From the NCBI RefSeq assembly GCF_000739375.1, contig NZ_CP006704.1:4464001-4528000 (forward strand): DNA of 64,000 bases, given 5' to 3'. Shown here in pieces: positions 51,874 through 60,709 of the stretch. The DNA is from Comamonas testosteroni TK102. GTDB lineage: Bacteria; Pseudomonadota; Gammaproteobacteria; Burkholderiales; Burkholderiaceae_C. Under the pieces are notes generated by a model. That model had not been told where the DNA came from. It ran no database searches and saw only the letters and a program-made list of their open reading frames with translations. The translations under genes were made by a program, and so were the position numbers. Positions within the stretch are counted from its first letter, which is position 1; the number at the start of each line of letters is the position of its first letter.

Positions 51874-52923
51874 TCAGAAACGGTGGCGGATACCCACCAG
51901 GGCGCTGGTGCCGGACTTGTTGGGAATGTCCATGCTCACGCGGTCATACATGGCCACCGCATAGACATCGGTGCGCTTGGACAGGAAATGGTCGTAGCCG
52001 AGGCTGACGGTGGTGCGTGTGCCGCTGACGTTGCCCACTTCCGACTTGGTGCGTGCAGCCGCAGCCTTGAAGGTTCCAGGCGTGCCGCTGACGGGGATGT
52101 CCAGACCCAGCGAGTAGGTGGTGTTCTCGCGATCCTGGGCATTGATCTTGGCCTGGCCGTACGTCGCATAGAGCTTGGCCACGCTGAAGTCATAGCTGCC
52201 GCCCACCATCCAGTTGCTCTTGGTCGGCATCACCGCCAGCGATACCGGGTTGTTGATCTGCGCACGCTCGTAGAACGCGGTCAGGCTCAGCGGTCCGCCC
52301 GAGTACATCAGGTTCAGGCCCACATTCTTCTTGCCCTTGTTGCCGCTGCTGGTCTGCTCGCCGAACTGGTAATGCACATTGGCCCTGAGGCCGCCGAAAC
52401 TGGGCGTGGAATACAGGATCTGGTTGCTCCAGCCGGTGTTGGAGGCCGTGGTCAGGCTGTCCGTTCCCCAGGCTGCCGTCGTCATATTCGCATGCAGCAC
52501 CAGCGGCGAGACCGTGAAGGAGTCGCCAAACGGATTGGTCAGCACCGTGGGCAGGAAGTTAGGCGCCAGGCCACGGCCCAGGCTCACGCGGCCAAAGCTG
52601 CCAGCCAGACCCACATTGGCATCACGCGAGAAAAAGGGGTCGGCATCAAAGCGGCCGGGGGTACCGGTATCGGCACGGAAAAAGCTCGTGATATTGAAGT
52701 CGGCCTTGAGGCCGCCGCCCAGATCCTCCACGCCCTTCACACCCCACCAGGAAGTGGTCAGACCGCCGGAGCCGACCGAGGCCACGCGCTGCTGGCCTGC
52801 CAGCTTCATGGAGCCGGCATAGCTGTCGATGGTGCCGGTGAGCTGCACGGAGCTCTGGGCCTGGGCCGACAGGCTGGCCGCAGCCAGGGCGATGGTGGTG
52901 AAGGTAGCGGCAAACGCTTTCAT
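51874..52923 (-). CDS. Gram-negative trimeric porin
   Basis: Outer-membrane general porin of the Burkholderiales type, 349 residues. Signal peptide ending SAQA at about residue 23, mature start QSSVQLTGTIDSYAGSMKLA. Alternating beta-strands include GRVSLGRGLAPNFL and YALG-like turns, and the chain ends in IRHRF with the C-terminal Phe needed by the BAM complex. I chose the ATG at 52923 because the signal peptide starts there and GAGAGGAAA precedes it. Specificity cannot be told. Confidence 0.93.
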   Translation of the reverse strand: MKAFAATFTTIALAAASLSAQAQSSVQLTGTIDSYAGSMKLAGQQRVASVGSGGLTTSWWGVKGVEDLGGGLKADFNITSFFRADTGTPGRFDADPFFSRDANVGLAGSFGRVSLGRGLAPNFLPTVLTNPFGDSFTVSPLVLHANMTTAAWGTDSLTTASNTGWSNQILYSTPSFGGLRANVHYQFGEQTSSGNKGKKNVGLNLMYSGGPLSLTAFYERAQINNPVSLAVMPTKSNWMVGGSYDFSVAKLYATYGQAKINAQDRENTTYSLGLDIPVSGTPGTFKAAAARTKSEVGNVSGTRTTVSLGYDHFLSKRTDVYAVAMYDRVSMDIPNKSGTSALVGIRHRF

Positions 52924-52995
52924 GGGTGGTTTCCTCTCTAAAAAAATTTGAGACAAACCACCCATGCAAGAGTCAGGCCAGTTTTGTATACAAAA

Positions 52996-54216
52996 CTAGG
53001 ACTTCAAACGAAAGCTGTCGGCCAGCTTCAGCATCATGAACAGCCAGAGCGCGCCGCCCAGCGCAATCAGCAGGCCACCCACCAGACCGATATGTGTCAT
53101 GCCCCAATGCTGGCTGACGATGCTGCCCAGCAGCGCGCCGCCGCCAATGCCGATATTGAAAATGCCCGAGAACATGGACATGGCCACATCGGTGGCATCC
53201 GGCGCCAGATTCAGTACCTTGGACTGCATGGACAGCGCAAAGCAGATCATGGCAATGCCCCAGACCGAGCTTTGCAGATACAGGCTCCAGACATGCGTGC
53301 TGCTCATGACCAGCAGCAGCAGGCTCAGCGCCAGCACGCCGATGGACGACAGCAGAAAGCCCCGCGGAAAGCGCATACCGAACCAGCCGAACAGCACGCT
53401 GCCCACAATGCCCATGCCGCCATACAGCAGCAGCACGGCCGTGGTCACATCGCCGGAGTGGCCGGCAATGTCCTGCACAAAGGGCTCGATATAGCTGTAG
53501 GCCGTGAACTGACCGGTAATCACCACCACCAGCAGCACATAGATACCTACCAGGGCCGGGCGCCTGAACAGCATGGGCACACTGGACAGGGAGCCCGCGT
53601 TCTCGCTGGGCAGCAGAGGCAAGAGCTTGCCCAGCACCAGCATCACCGCCGCCGCCACCCCACCGATGGCCAGAAACGTCATGCGCCAGCCCAGCCATTC
53701 ACCCACGATGCGACCCAGCGGAATGCCCAGCACCATGGCCACGGAGGTGCCCGTGGCCAGCAGGCTCAGCGCCATGGCCTTCTTGCCCGGCGGCGCCACG
53801 CGCACGGCCAGCGAGGCCGTGATGGACCAGAACACCGCATGCGACAGCGCAATGCCGATGCGGCTGATGACCAAAGACGCATAGCTCCAGGCCACGCCCG
53901 AGAGCAGATGGCTGAGCACAAACACCGCGAACACGCCCATCAGCAGCTTGCGCCGCTCCACCTTGCGCGTGAGCAGCATGAAGGGCAGCGAGGCCAGCGC
54001 GACCACCCAGGCATAGATGGTGAGCATCAGCCCCACCTGCTCCACCTGCATCTCGAAGCTGGCGCCAATGCTGCTGAGCAAACCGACGGGCACGAACTCG
54101 CTGGTGTTGAAGACAAAAGCGCCCAGCGCCAGCGCAATGACGCTGAGCCAGGCCTGGGCGGGGGATCGGGCAGGAGATATCGAGGTGGAGATCGGAGAGG
54201 CTAAGGGCTCTGTCAT
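52996..54216 (-). CDS. MFS sugar-efflux-type transporter (SotB/YdeA-like)
   Basis: Twelve-helix major facilitator, 406 residues from the ATG at 54216. The first helix [20 protein letters not shown] and the motif-A loop [13 protein letters not shown] match the arabinose/IPTG efflux group. The A-like loop [20 protein letters not shown] is also characteristic. The substrate is a guess (sugars or drugs). The frame extends 63 codons upstream in low-quality sequence overlapping nothing; the ATG agrees with the family. Confidence 0.9.
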   Translation of the reverse strand: MTEPLASPISTSISPARSPAQAWLSVIALALGAFVFNTSEFVPVGLLSSIGASFEMQVEQVGLMLTIYAWVVALASLPFMLLTRKVERRKLLMGVFAVFVLSHLLSGVAWSYASLVISRIGIALSHAVFWSITASLAVRVAPPGKKAMALSLLATGTSVAMVLGIPLGRIVGEWLGWRMTFLAIGGVAAAVMLVLGKLLPLLPSENAGSLSSVPMLFRRPALVGIYVLLVVVITGQFTAYSYIEPFVQDIAGHSGDVTTAVLLLYGGMGIVGSVLFGWFGMRFPRGFLLSSIGVLALSLLLLVMSSTHVWSLYLQSSVWGIAMICFALSMQSKVLNLAPDATDVAMSMFSGIFNIGIGGGALLGSIVSQHWGMTHIGLVGGLLIALGGALWLFMMLKLADSFRLKS

Positions 54217-54293
54217 GAATTTGCAGCTTGCTGCAACGCAGCATAAAGACCGAATTGTGCGCGCCCATGCGTCAAACAGGGCGCACAGTCCGC

Positions 54294-54785
54294 TTATTCC
54301 GCAGCCATTGCAGGGACGAGGGCCTGCCTGCGCTTCTGAATGAGCCTGGTCAGCAGCACCAGAACCAGTGCAATATTGAAGGCCAGCACCAGCATCGCCT
54401 GCCAACTGCTGCGATGCAGCAGATGGAGCAGCTCAAACGGCAGGTACACGGTGCTGGCCAGTACGCCGAACCACTCCCCCCAGGCCTTGTCCTGCCACAG
54501 CCCCCAGGCCTCGATGAAGCGCACGGCCGCATAGAGACAGCCGAGCAGCACCAGCGTACTGACCGGCGTGACGTTGAGGGCATCCGCGGCCTGCAGCAGC
54601 AGGGCCGGATAGCGTTGCTGAGGCGACAGGCCCGCATGGCCGATCAACTCCAGCACCAGGCGATGGATATCGTGGTGCAGCAGACTCAGCACGCCCCACA
54701 GCCCCAACAGCGCCGCCACGCCTTTGGTGGCCTCGAACACGGCCATGGCCTTGACCGCAGTGCGCAGTGACGACTGTGAACTCAT
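54294..54785 (-). CDS. DUF2127 family membrane protein
   Basis: 163 residues with four predicted helices. [20 protein letters not shown] at the start and [20 protein letters not shown] are the family's conserved parts. Function unknown in the family; inner-membrane location likely. The ATG at 54785 fits the family length. It lies 77 bases upstream of the MFS gene on the same strand. Confidence 0.88.
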   Translation of the reverse strand: MSSQSSLRTAVKAMAVFEATKGVAALLGLWGVLSLLHHDIHRLVLELIGHAGLSPQQRYPALLLQAADALNVTPVSTLVLLGCLYAAVRFIEAWGLWQDKAWGEWFGVLASTVYLPFELLHLLHRSSWQAMLVLAFNIALVLVLLTRLIQKRRQALVPAMAAE

Positions 54786-54950
54786 GGGCGTTTCCGTCGC
54801 TGAAAGCACCACTATAGAAACAACTGCCGGATAGCGCTCGCGCTGACCTTGTGCAGACACGCACCGCCATCCGCGGCAGCTCAAGTGGCTCTAGACGCCT
54901 GCGCCCCAGGTAAAGCGCAGGCCCAAGCAGCAGCAGGATCTACGGCAGAA

Positions 54951-55610
54951 TCAATAGGCCACCGTGAAGCGCTCACGCACATGGAGGCCCTGCTCCAGTG
55001 CATCGATCAGCGCCACGGCCAGGTCTTGCACCGAAATATCGCCGGGCTGACCGTCAGCCTGCATCAACGGTTCGTCCTTGCCCGTGCGGTACTCGGCAGT
55101 GCGGCCCCTGGATTGCGCATCGGAGCCGCCATGAAAGCCCACGGCCGGACTCAGCATGGTCCAGTCCAGAGCGACTTCCCTTTGCAACTCGGCAAACATG
55201 TCGCGCGCCGCCGAGGCGCCGGGCTTGATGAACGCCGGGAAGTCGGGCGAATCCACCAGCTGCTGGCCATTCACATACAGGCTGCCGGCGCCGCCCACGA
55301 CCAGATAGCGCTTGATGCCCGCAGCCTTGACACCTTGCACGATGGCACGCGAGCCCTGCATGAAATCGGCATAGATATCGGGATTGTTCCAGCCTGCGTT
55401 ATAGGCGCTGACCACCGCGTCGCAGCCGGTCACGGCTCGCTGCACCTCGTCAGCGTTGAGCACATCGGCCTTGACGAACTGCACATGCTCGCGTGCGGCA
55501 GCGGCCTCGGGCTTGCGTACCAGGGCCACGACATCATGACCGCGACGCAGCAGCTCATCCAGCAATCCGGCACCGACAAAACCCGTGGCGCCAATCAATG
55601 CAACTTTCAT
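54951..55610 (-). CDS. NmrA-like NAD(P)-binding protein
   Basis: Atypical short-chain dehydrogenase, 219 residues. The Rossmann motif is MKVALIGATGFVGAGLLDEL, followed by DVVALVRKPEA and CDAVVSAYN. The usual YxxxK catalytic pair is not evident, so it may be a regulator or NAD(P)H-dependent reductase like NmrA/YwnB. It is divergent from a LysR gene across 108 bases and likely its target. Confidence 0.88.
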   Translation of the reverse strand: MKVALIGATGFVGAGLLDELLRRGHDVVALVRKPEAAAAREHVQFVKADVLNADEVQRAVTGCDAVVSAYNAGWNNPDIYADFMQGSRAIVQGVKAAGIKRYLVVGGAGSLYVNGQQLVDSPDFPAFIKPGASAARDMFAELQREVALDWTMLSPAVGFHGGSDAQSRGRTAEYRTGKDEPLMQADGQPGDISVQDLAVALIDALEQGLHVRERFTVAY

Positions 55611-55718
55611 GAAAAAACTCCTTGTATCTTCAACAGGGCTAAAGATTAATCGGCATTAATCGCGAAAAAAACCCCCTTCAGCCACCATGACCTTGAAGCC
55701 GCACTTCAAAATAGCCTC

Positions 55719-56630
55719 ATGGAAGATTTCAGACGCATGGCCATTTTTGCCGCCGTGGTGGAGCGCGGCAGCATGAGCGCCGCCGCCCGCCAGCTCGCCA
55801 TGACGCCCTCGGCGGTCAGCCAGCACATCCGTCAGCTGGAGCAGGAAGCCGGTCTGACACTACTGCACCGCTCCACGCGCCAGCTGACGCTGACTGATGC
55901 CGGCCAGCGCTTCTACATCCAGTGTGCCGCCATGTGCGAAGCTGCCAGCCGGGCACGCGCCGAACTGGCCGCCGAGCATCAACGCCCCAGCGGCGAGCTG
56001 CGTCTGGCCGCCCCAGCCGGCTTTACCCAGCATGCGGCACCGGCGCTCGGCAAGTGGCTGGCCATGCATCCTGAGCTGCGGCTGCGCCTGCTGATGGATG
56101 ACGCCCCCATAGACCTGATCCAGGCGCGCGTGGATCTGGCGCTGCGCTTCGGCAATCTGCAGGACTCCAGCTGGGTGGCCCGCCATCTGGGGCGCAGCGC
56201 CACCGTGCTCTGCGCCTCGCCGCATTGGATCAAGGCGCATGGCAGCACTCCTCGACACCCGGGCGAGCTGGCGCAGCTGCCCTGGCTGGAGATGAGCCGC
56301 AGCGACGATGCCCAGGCCGACTTTCTATGGCGACAGCAGGGCACGAACCAGGAGTTCCGGCTGCAGGTGCGCCCGCTCATGGTCAGCAACCACCGCAGCG
56401 CGGTGCAGCAATTTTGCGAAGCGGGTCTGGGCCTTGCCCTGCTCTCGGCCCATGACGTGGCAGCCAGTCTGGAGTCTGGCAGCCTGGTGCGCCTGCTGCC
56501 CGACTGGAATATGGGCATGCTGGACATCTGGGCCGTCACCGCCAGCCGCGACACCCTGCCCGCCAAGGTGCGCGAGGCCATCGAGGTGCTGCGCGAGTAT
56601 TTCGGTCAGCTCCAGGGTATGCAGAACTAG
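55719..56630 (+). CDS. LysR-family regulator
   Basis: 303 residues. HTH at 3-60 (MSAAARQLAMTPSAVSQHIR) and effector domain from about 90 (SGELRLAAPAGFTQHAAPAL). The CrgA/DmlR-like group commonly controls an adjacent, divergent oxidoreductase, here the NmrA-like gene. The start is the first in-frame ATG, and it fits the family N-terminus MEDFRRMAIFAAVVERGS. Confidence 0.92.
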   Translation: MEDFRRMAIFAAVVERGSMSAAARQLAMTPSAVSQHIRQLEQEAGLTLLHRSTRQLTLTDAGQRFYIQCAAMCEAASRARAELAAEHQRPSGELRLAAPAGFTQHAAPALGKWLAMHPELRLRLLMDDAPIDLIQARVDLALRFGNLQDSSWVARHLGRSATVLCASPHWIKAHGSTPRHPGELAQLPWLEMSRSDDAQADFLWRQQGTNQEFRLQVRPLMVSNHRSAVQQFCEAGLGLALLSAHDVAASLESGSLVRLLPDWNMGMLDIWAVTASRDTLPAKVREAIEVLREYFGQLQGMQN

Positions 56631-56696
56631 CGCAATCCTCAAGCCTGCGAGGACCTGGCACCCATCCAGGCCTGCCGCCCAGGCGCTGAAAGCAAA

Positions 56697-56729
56697 AAAG
56701 CCTGCAAATGCGAGGCATCTGCAGGCTTT
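56697..56729. terminator. Bidirectional terminator LysR/LivK
   Basis: AAAGCCTGCA (56697-56706) pairs with TGCAGGCTTT (56720-56729) around 13 bases, with A6 on the left side giving a U run for the minus strand. Confidence 0.8.
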
Positions 56730-56770
56730 GCAAAACAGGCCACACCACATGGCCCTGCGCACTCAAACCA

Positions 56771-57907
56771 TCATTTCAGATCAATAGGCGTCTTGTTGCC
56801 GTTCACATAGCGGCTCAGCGTATAGCTGGGGTTCTTCATTTCGCCGTTCTTCTCGAACTGGATCTTGGAGGTCACACCCGAGAAGTCGGACTTCTGCAGG
56901 AAGGGGATATAGACTTTGGGGTCCCAGGAGTTGGCACGCTTCATGGCGTCGGCCAGCAGCATGGTGCCGTCATAGAAATAGGGGCTGTAGACCTGGAACT
57001 GGCCCGGATACTTGGCGTCATAGCGCTTCTTCCACTCCGTGCCGCCAGGCATCTTGGCAATGGAGGCGCCGCCATCGGCGCAGACCACGTTCTCCAGCGG
57101 CTTGGCACCTGCAGCCACCTTGGCCAGCTCGGTCACGCAAATGCCGTCGCCGCCGAACATCTTGACGTCATTCATGCCCAGCTGGGCCATCTGGCGCAAC
57201 ATGGGGCCGGCCTGACCGTACATGCCGCCGTAGAAGATGGCATCGGGCTTCTTGGCCTTGATGGAGGTCAGAATGGCCATGAAGTCCGTGGCCTTGTCGT
57301 TGGTGAACTCGTTGGCAACGATCTTGATGCCCTGCTTTTCGGCATCCTTCTTGAACACATTGGCCAGACCCTGACCATAGGCCGTGCGGTCGTCGATCAC
57401 GGCAACGTTCTTGAGCTTGAGGTTCTTGGCCGCATAGGTGGCCAGTGCAGCACCCAGGGCGTTGTCGTTGGCAATCACGCGATAGGTGGTGTTCCAGCCG
57501 GGCTTAGTCAGGTCGGGGTTGGTCGCCGCGCCCGTGATCATGGGAATGCCGCAGTCCTGGAAGACCTTGGACGAAGGAATCGCCACGCCGGAGTTCACAA
57601 AGGCCACGGCACCGGCGACCTTGTCATCGCAGAGCTTCTGCGAAGCGGCCGTGCCCTGCTTGGGGTCGGCCACATCGTCTTCGGCCACCAGCACGAACTT
57701 GACCTTCTTGCCGCCGATTTCCATGCCCTTGGCGTTCAGGTCCTCGATGGCCATGCGCACGCCGTTTTCATCGTCCTTGCCGAAGTGAGCCTGAGGGCCG
57801 GAGGTCGGGCCGATGTGGCCGATCTTGATGATCTGCTCCTGGGCCATCACCCCGCCTGCCATACCTGCTACGACTGTCGCGATACACAACTTGCCAAAAT
57901 TCTTCAT
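56771..57907 (-). CDS. LivK-type branched-chain amino acid binding protein
   Basis: Periplasmic ABC-transporter binding protein, 378 residues. Signal peptide to about 22 (GGVMA), then QIIKIGHIGPTSGPQAHFGK, KLCDDKVAGAVAFVNSGVAI and AAVIDDRTAYGQG-type motifs. The conserved Ser/Thr of TSG contacts the ligand backbone. I chose the ATG at 57907. No livHMGF permease or ATPase is in the window, so the partner transporter is elsewhere and the ligand is uncertain (amino acids, amides or aromatic acids). Confidence 0.93.
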   Translation of the reverse strand: MKNFGKLCIATVVAGMAGGVMAQEQIIKIGHIGPTSGPQAHFGKDDENGVRMAIEDLNAKGMEIGGKKVKFVLVAEDDVADPKQGTAASQKLCDDKVAGAVAFVNSGVAIPSSKVFQDCGIPMITGAATNPDLTKPGWNTTYRVIANDNALGAALATYAAKNLKLKNVAVIDDRTAYGQGLANVFKKDAEKQGIKIVANEFTNDKATDFMAILTSIKAKKPDAIFYGGMYGQAGPMLRQMAQLGMNDVKMFGGDGICVTELAKVAAGAKPLENVVCADGGASIAKMPGGTEWKKRYDAKYPGQFQVYSPYFYDGTMLLADAMKRANSWDPKVYIPFLQKSDFSGVTSKIQFEKNGEMKNPSYTLSRYVNGNKTPIDLK

Positions 57908-58105
57908 TGCGCACTCCACTCGGTTGAGACAAGACGCAACCTTATGCCCCGCGGCAGGCAATTGGCAATGAGGCAATCACATAGGTGCAGGGAGTGCTAC
58001 ACCGGCACAACAATCAGTGTTTTCAGGGATCGGCAAGTGCGCCGGGCTGTGCTGGAAAAAGCCGCCGCCAACCCATGCTCGCGAAATGGCAGCAGGACCC
58101 AAGAA

Positions 58106-58128
58106 GAACGCCCCAGACTGGGGCGTTC
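58106..58128 (-). terminator. Terminator of ribH2
   Basis: GAACGCCCCA/TGGGGCGTTC stem (58106-58115, 58119-58128) around GAC, 19 bases past the stop. TTCTT follows on the minus strand. Confidence 0.7.
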
Positions 58129-58147
58129 CTTTATCAACAACTGCCGC

Positions 58148-58690
58148 TCAGGCTGCCTTGGCCTGCAGGAACGCATCCACCTTGGCATGCTGGTCCAGCG
58201 TGCTCAGACAGGCATGGGCCACTTCCACGCCCTTCTTCACGAAGTGCTGGCGGAAGAACTCCACATGATCGCCATGTTCGTGGAAGTCGCGCGGCGTCAG
58301 CACGGCGGAGAACACGGGCACTTCGGAGTCCATCTGCACGCGCATCAGCCCGTCGATCACGGCCGTGGTCACGAATTCATGGCGATAGATACCGCCGTTG
58401 ACGATCAGTGCCGTGGCGATCACTGCATCGAAACGACCGCTTTGTGCCAGCTTCTTGGCCAGCAGCGGGATTTCAAAGGCACCGGGCACGCTGAAATGCG
58501 TGATGTTGCCTGCCTGCACGCCTTGTGCCTGGAGCTCGGCCTGGGCGGCATCGCGTGCCTGGTAGACCACTTCGGTGTGCCAGCTGGCACTGATGATGGC
58601 AATGCGGCTGCGGCCGGCCACAGCCTTCCAGGGCGTACCGTCGGAAGTCGCGTGAGTGGCAAAGTTCATGGAGATGGGGGTCTGATTCAT
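58148..58690 (-). CDS. ribH2: 6,7-dimethyl-8-ribityllumazine synthase, RibH2 type
   Basis: Condenses 5-amino-6-ribitylamino-uracil with dihydroxybutanone phosphate in riboflavin synthesis. The 180 residues have ISASWHTEV for the ribityl pocket, VPGAFEIPLLAKKLA and the catalytic His104 in GGIYRHEFVTTAV. The GGIYRHEF and LTPRDFHEHGDHVEFFRQHF segments match the decameric RibH2 of Brucella and Mesorhizobium rather than the usual RibH. It stands alone without ribD, ribE or ribBA; a canonical rib operon is expected elsewhere. I chose the ATG at 58690. Confidence 0.9.
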   Translation of the reverse strand: MNQTPISMNFATHATSDGTPWKAVAGRSRIAIISASWHTEVVYQARDAAQAELQAQGVQAGNITHFSVPGAFEIPLLAKKLAQSGRFDAVIATALIVNGGIYRHEFVTTAVIDGLMRVQMDSEVPVFSAVLTPRDFHEHGDHVEFFRQHFVKKGVEVAHACLSTLDQHAKVDAFLQAKAA

Positions 58691-59196
58691 GGTGGTATTT
58701 CCAGAAAATTCCAATGAATCAGGGCGTGCGCAAGAACACCTGCCCATGCGGCAGCGACAGCTGCACCACGGACCAATGCTGCGCGATCTCTTTCATCCGG
58801 ACTATGACCGTCGGCTCTGGCATCTCACCAGATCTGCTGACCCTGCAGGCTCTGGCGAGACTGCAGGCGCTCGCGGGCTGCTGCAGTCAATGCAAGGCAT
58901 TGCCGCAGATACCGCCGGTGGGGAATTGCACCCCGCCCTGAGAACGCTGCTTTGCAGTGAACCTGAATTCACCGCAAGACGAAGTCATTCTAGCGAGGCT
59001 TTGGCTGCGCTTTTGACAAAAGGGTCACTATGGCGCCAATCTGAAAAATCAAGACAAAACTGCCATCATCAACCGTCCACAAAGCGAAACATGCTCTCAT
59101 TTGATGAGCACGTGACATCATGAAGTCAACCCGGAACAGCCGCCGGACGTTGAGAGCACAAAGCCTTGTTCCACCCACACCTCCAACCGACCCGCC
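58691..59196. other. 506-bp stretch with a doubtful SEC-C-like frame
   Basis: An open frame at 58714-58941 starts MNQGVRKNTCPCGSDSCTTD and then QCC, resembling a SEC-C zinc motif, but the spacing is one residue too long, there is no ribosome binding site, and no YchJ-like sequence follows. It may be the remnant of such a gene. Nothing else is supported. Confidence 0.4.
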
Positions 59197-59817
59197 ATGA
59201 AGTCATCCCTGCAGGCAATGATGTCCACCTCCACACGCTGGGCCAGCATGGGGGCTTTGGCGGTGCTGTGCACGGCGTGCGCGGTTCCGGGCGAGTACGA
59301 CTCCGGCTATGGGGGCGGCTACGGTGGCAGCTATGGCTCCACCACCGTCTACAGCACCCAGCCTGCTTATCCGGCCTATCCCGCCTACCCGGTGTACCAG
59401 GGCCAGGACCGCAATGACTGGGCATGGCGCGAACGTGAACGCCGTCAATGGGAGCGCCAGCGCGAGCTGGAACGCGATCGCGCCCAGAACATGCGCGATC
59501 GCGAGCAATGGCAGCGTCAGATGGAACGCGACCGCGCTCAGCAACAGCGCGACCGGGACCAGCAGCGCCGCGACTGGGATCGTCAGCAATCCCAGAATCG
59601 CCGCGATCAGGACCAGATGCGCCGCCAGCAGGAGCGCGAGCAGCAACAGCAATCGCAGCAGCGCGAGCGTGACCGCATGCAGGCCGAACGCGATCGCCAG
59701 CAACAGGCCCGCGACCGCCAACAGCAAGACCGCGAACGTGAGCGCGATCAGCGCCAGCAGCAACGCCCGCGCGAAGGCCAGCAGCAAGGCTTTCCTCCTC
59801 GCGGCGACTGGCGCTGA
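59197..59817 (+). CDS. Exported Arg/Gln-rich coiled-coil protein
   Basis: 206 residues. A signal sequence ends in AVLCTAC, a near-lipobox that may make it a lipoprotein. A Gly/Tyr-rich segment follows (SGYGGGYGGSYGS, then PAYPAYPAYPVY repeats). Residues about 75-200 consist of Arg/Gln/Asp/Glu repeats such as ERDRAQ and DRDQQRRD, predicted as one long charged helix. Similar Gln/Arg-rich envelope proteins are common in Comamonadaceae but uncharacterised. Start alternatives exist at internal Met codons. Confidence 0.7.
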   Translation: MKSSLQAMMSTSTRWASMGALAVLCTACAVPGEYDSGYGGGYGGSYGSTTVYSTQPAYPAYPAYPVYQGQDRNDWAWRERERRQWERQRELERDRAQNMRDREQWQRQMERDRAQQQRDRDQQRRDWDRQQSQNRRDQDQMRRQQEREQQQQSQQRERDRMQAERDRQQQARDRQQQDRERERDQRQQQRPREGQQQGFPPRGDWR

Positions 59818-59904
59818 CCGGATGCTGCGGCACGGCACCGCTTCTGCTTTTCCTGCCGCCACTTCATAATTTGCAGGCACTCAAACGCCTTTGAAGGAGC
59901 GGTC

Positions 59905-60588
59905 ATGTCAGAGCCCCTATCTCCCACCGTCATCATGCGCAAGCTGCCGCTGGGCTTGCTGCTGGGCTGGGCGCTGATCGCAGGCACGGCCCAGGCTCAG
60001 GTCATGCGCTGTGTCGATGCCAAGACCGGCGAGGTGACCTATACCAACGGCCGCTGCATCCCGGGCGAAATGAGCACGCAGATTCAGGCGGCGCAAAGCG
60101 CCGAGGAAATTGCGTCCGAACGCGCCAATGCCAGCCAGGCGCGGGAGCGCAGCAAGGCCCAGATGGCGCGCGACGATGCCCAGCGCCGTCAGCGCGAAGA
60201 GCAGGAGCGCAAGGAGCGCGAAGCCGCCGAGAGAGCCCAGGCCCGGGCCGGTGCCAATCTGGAAAACACAGCCGCCTGCCGCCAGGCCCGCGAGCGCTAC
60301 AACGCCATTCTGGCCGAAGCCAGCCCCGATCCGGCCACCTGGGGAGAGCGCAGCCAGGCGGCCCAGGCCCAGATGGAGATGAGCTGCCTGGGCGCAGCCG
60401 CCTACCAGCAGCTGCAGCAAAGCCGGGCGCTGCAGCCCAATGCCATCAACCGCCCGCAGTGGGGCTATGGCTATCCCAACCGCTACCCGCCGGCACGTCC
60501 CACGCCATCGCAGCCACCCGCCAAGATCGTCAACTGCAATGTCTTCCGCTGCTATGACAACCGCGGCGGCGTTCATCCGATACCGTAG
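59905..60588 (+). CDS. DUF4124-like periplasmic protein
   Basis: 227 residues; AAGGAGCGGTC precedes the ATG. A signal peptide at about 11-31 (LGLLLGWALIAGTAQA) leads into VMRCVDAKTGEVTYTNGRC, the DUF4124-like beta-strand module with its two cysteines. A helical Arg/Glu/Ala-rich stretch (about 60-105) and a Pro/Tyr-rich C terminus with NCNVFRCYDNRGG follow. Two Cys pairs suggest disulphides. Function unknown. It has the same orientation and style as the previous gene. Confidence 0.78.
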   Translation: MSEPLSPTVIMRKLPLGLLLGWALIAGTAQAQVMRCVDAKTGEVTYTNGRCIPGEMSTQIQAAQSAEEIASERANASQARERSKAQMARDDAQRRQREEQERKEREAAERAQARAGANLENTAACRQARERYNAILAEASPDPATWGERSQAAQAQMEMSCLGAAAYQQLQQSRALQPNAINRPQWGYGYPNRYPPARPTPSQPPAKIVNCNVFRCYDNRGGVHPIP

Positions 60589-60660
60589 TCCCCCTGAGGC
60601 GCTGTGCGCCTTCCCCCAGGGAGCGACAGCTTCGCTGCGCGGCGGCGCTGGCTTGCTGCC
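60589..60660. repeat. Dispersed intergenic repeat, family A (copy 4)
   Basis: TCCCCCTGAGGCGCTGTGCG directly after the stop, CCTTCCCCCAGGGAGCGACA, and the GCTTCGCTGCGCGGCGGCGC tail. Confidence 0.8.
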
Positions 60661-60709
60661 CAATACCTGACCGCGCCAATTTTGGACGATCGTGCTCTTG
60701 GCCCCCTGC

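Noticed and set aside
58714..58941. SEC-C/YchJ-like zinc motif gene
   Set aside because: Cys spacing is off by one, no ribosome binding site, and nothing YchJ-like follows.
59470..59700. Repeated GCGATCGC octamers resembling cyanobacterial HIP1
   Set aside because: They arise from Glu-Arg-Asp-Arg codon runs in the Arg/Gln-rich gene, not from an independent repeat.
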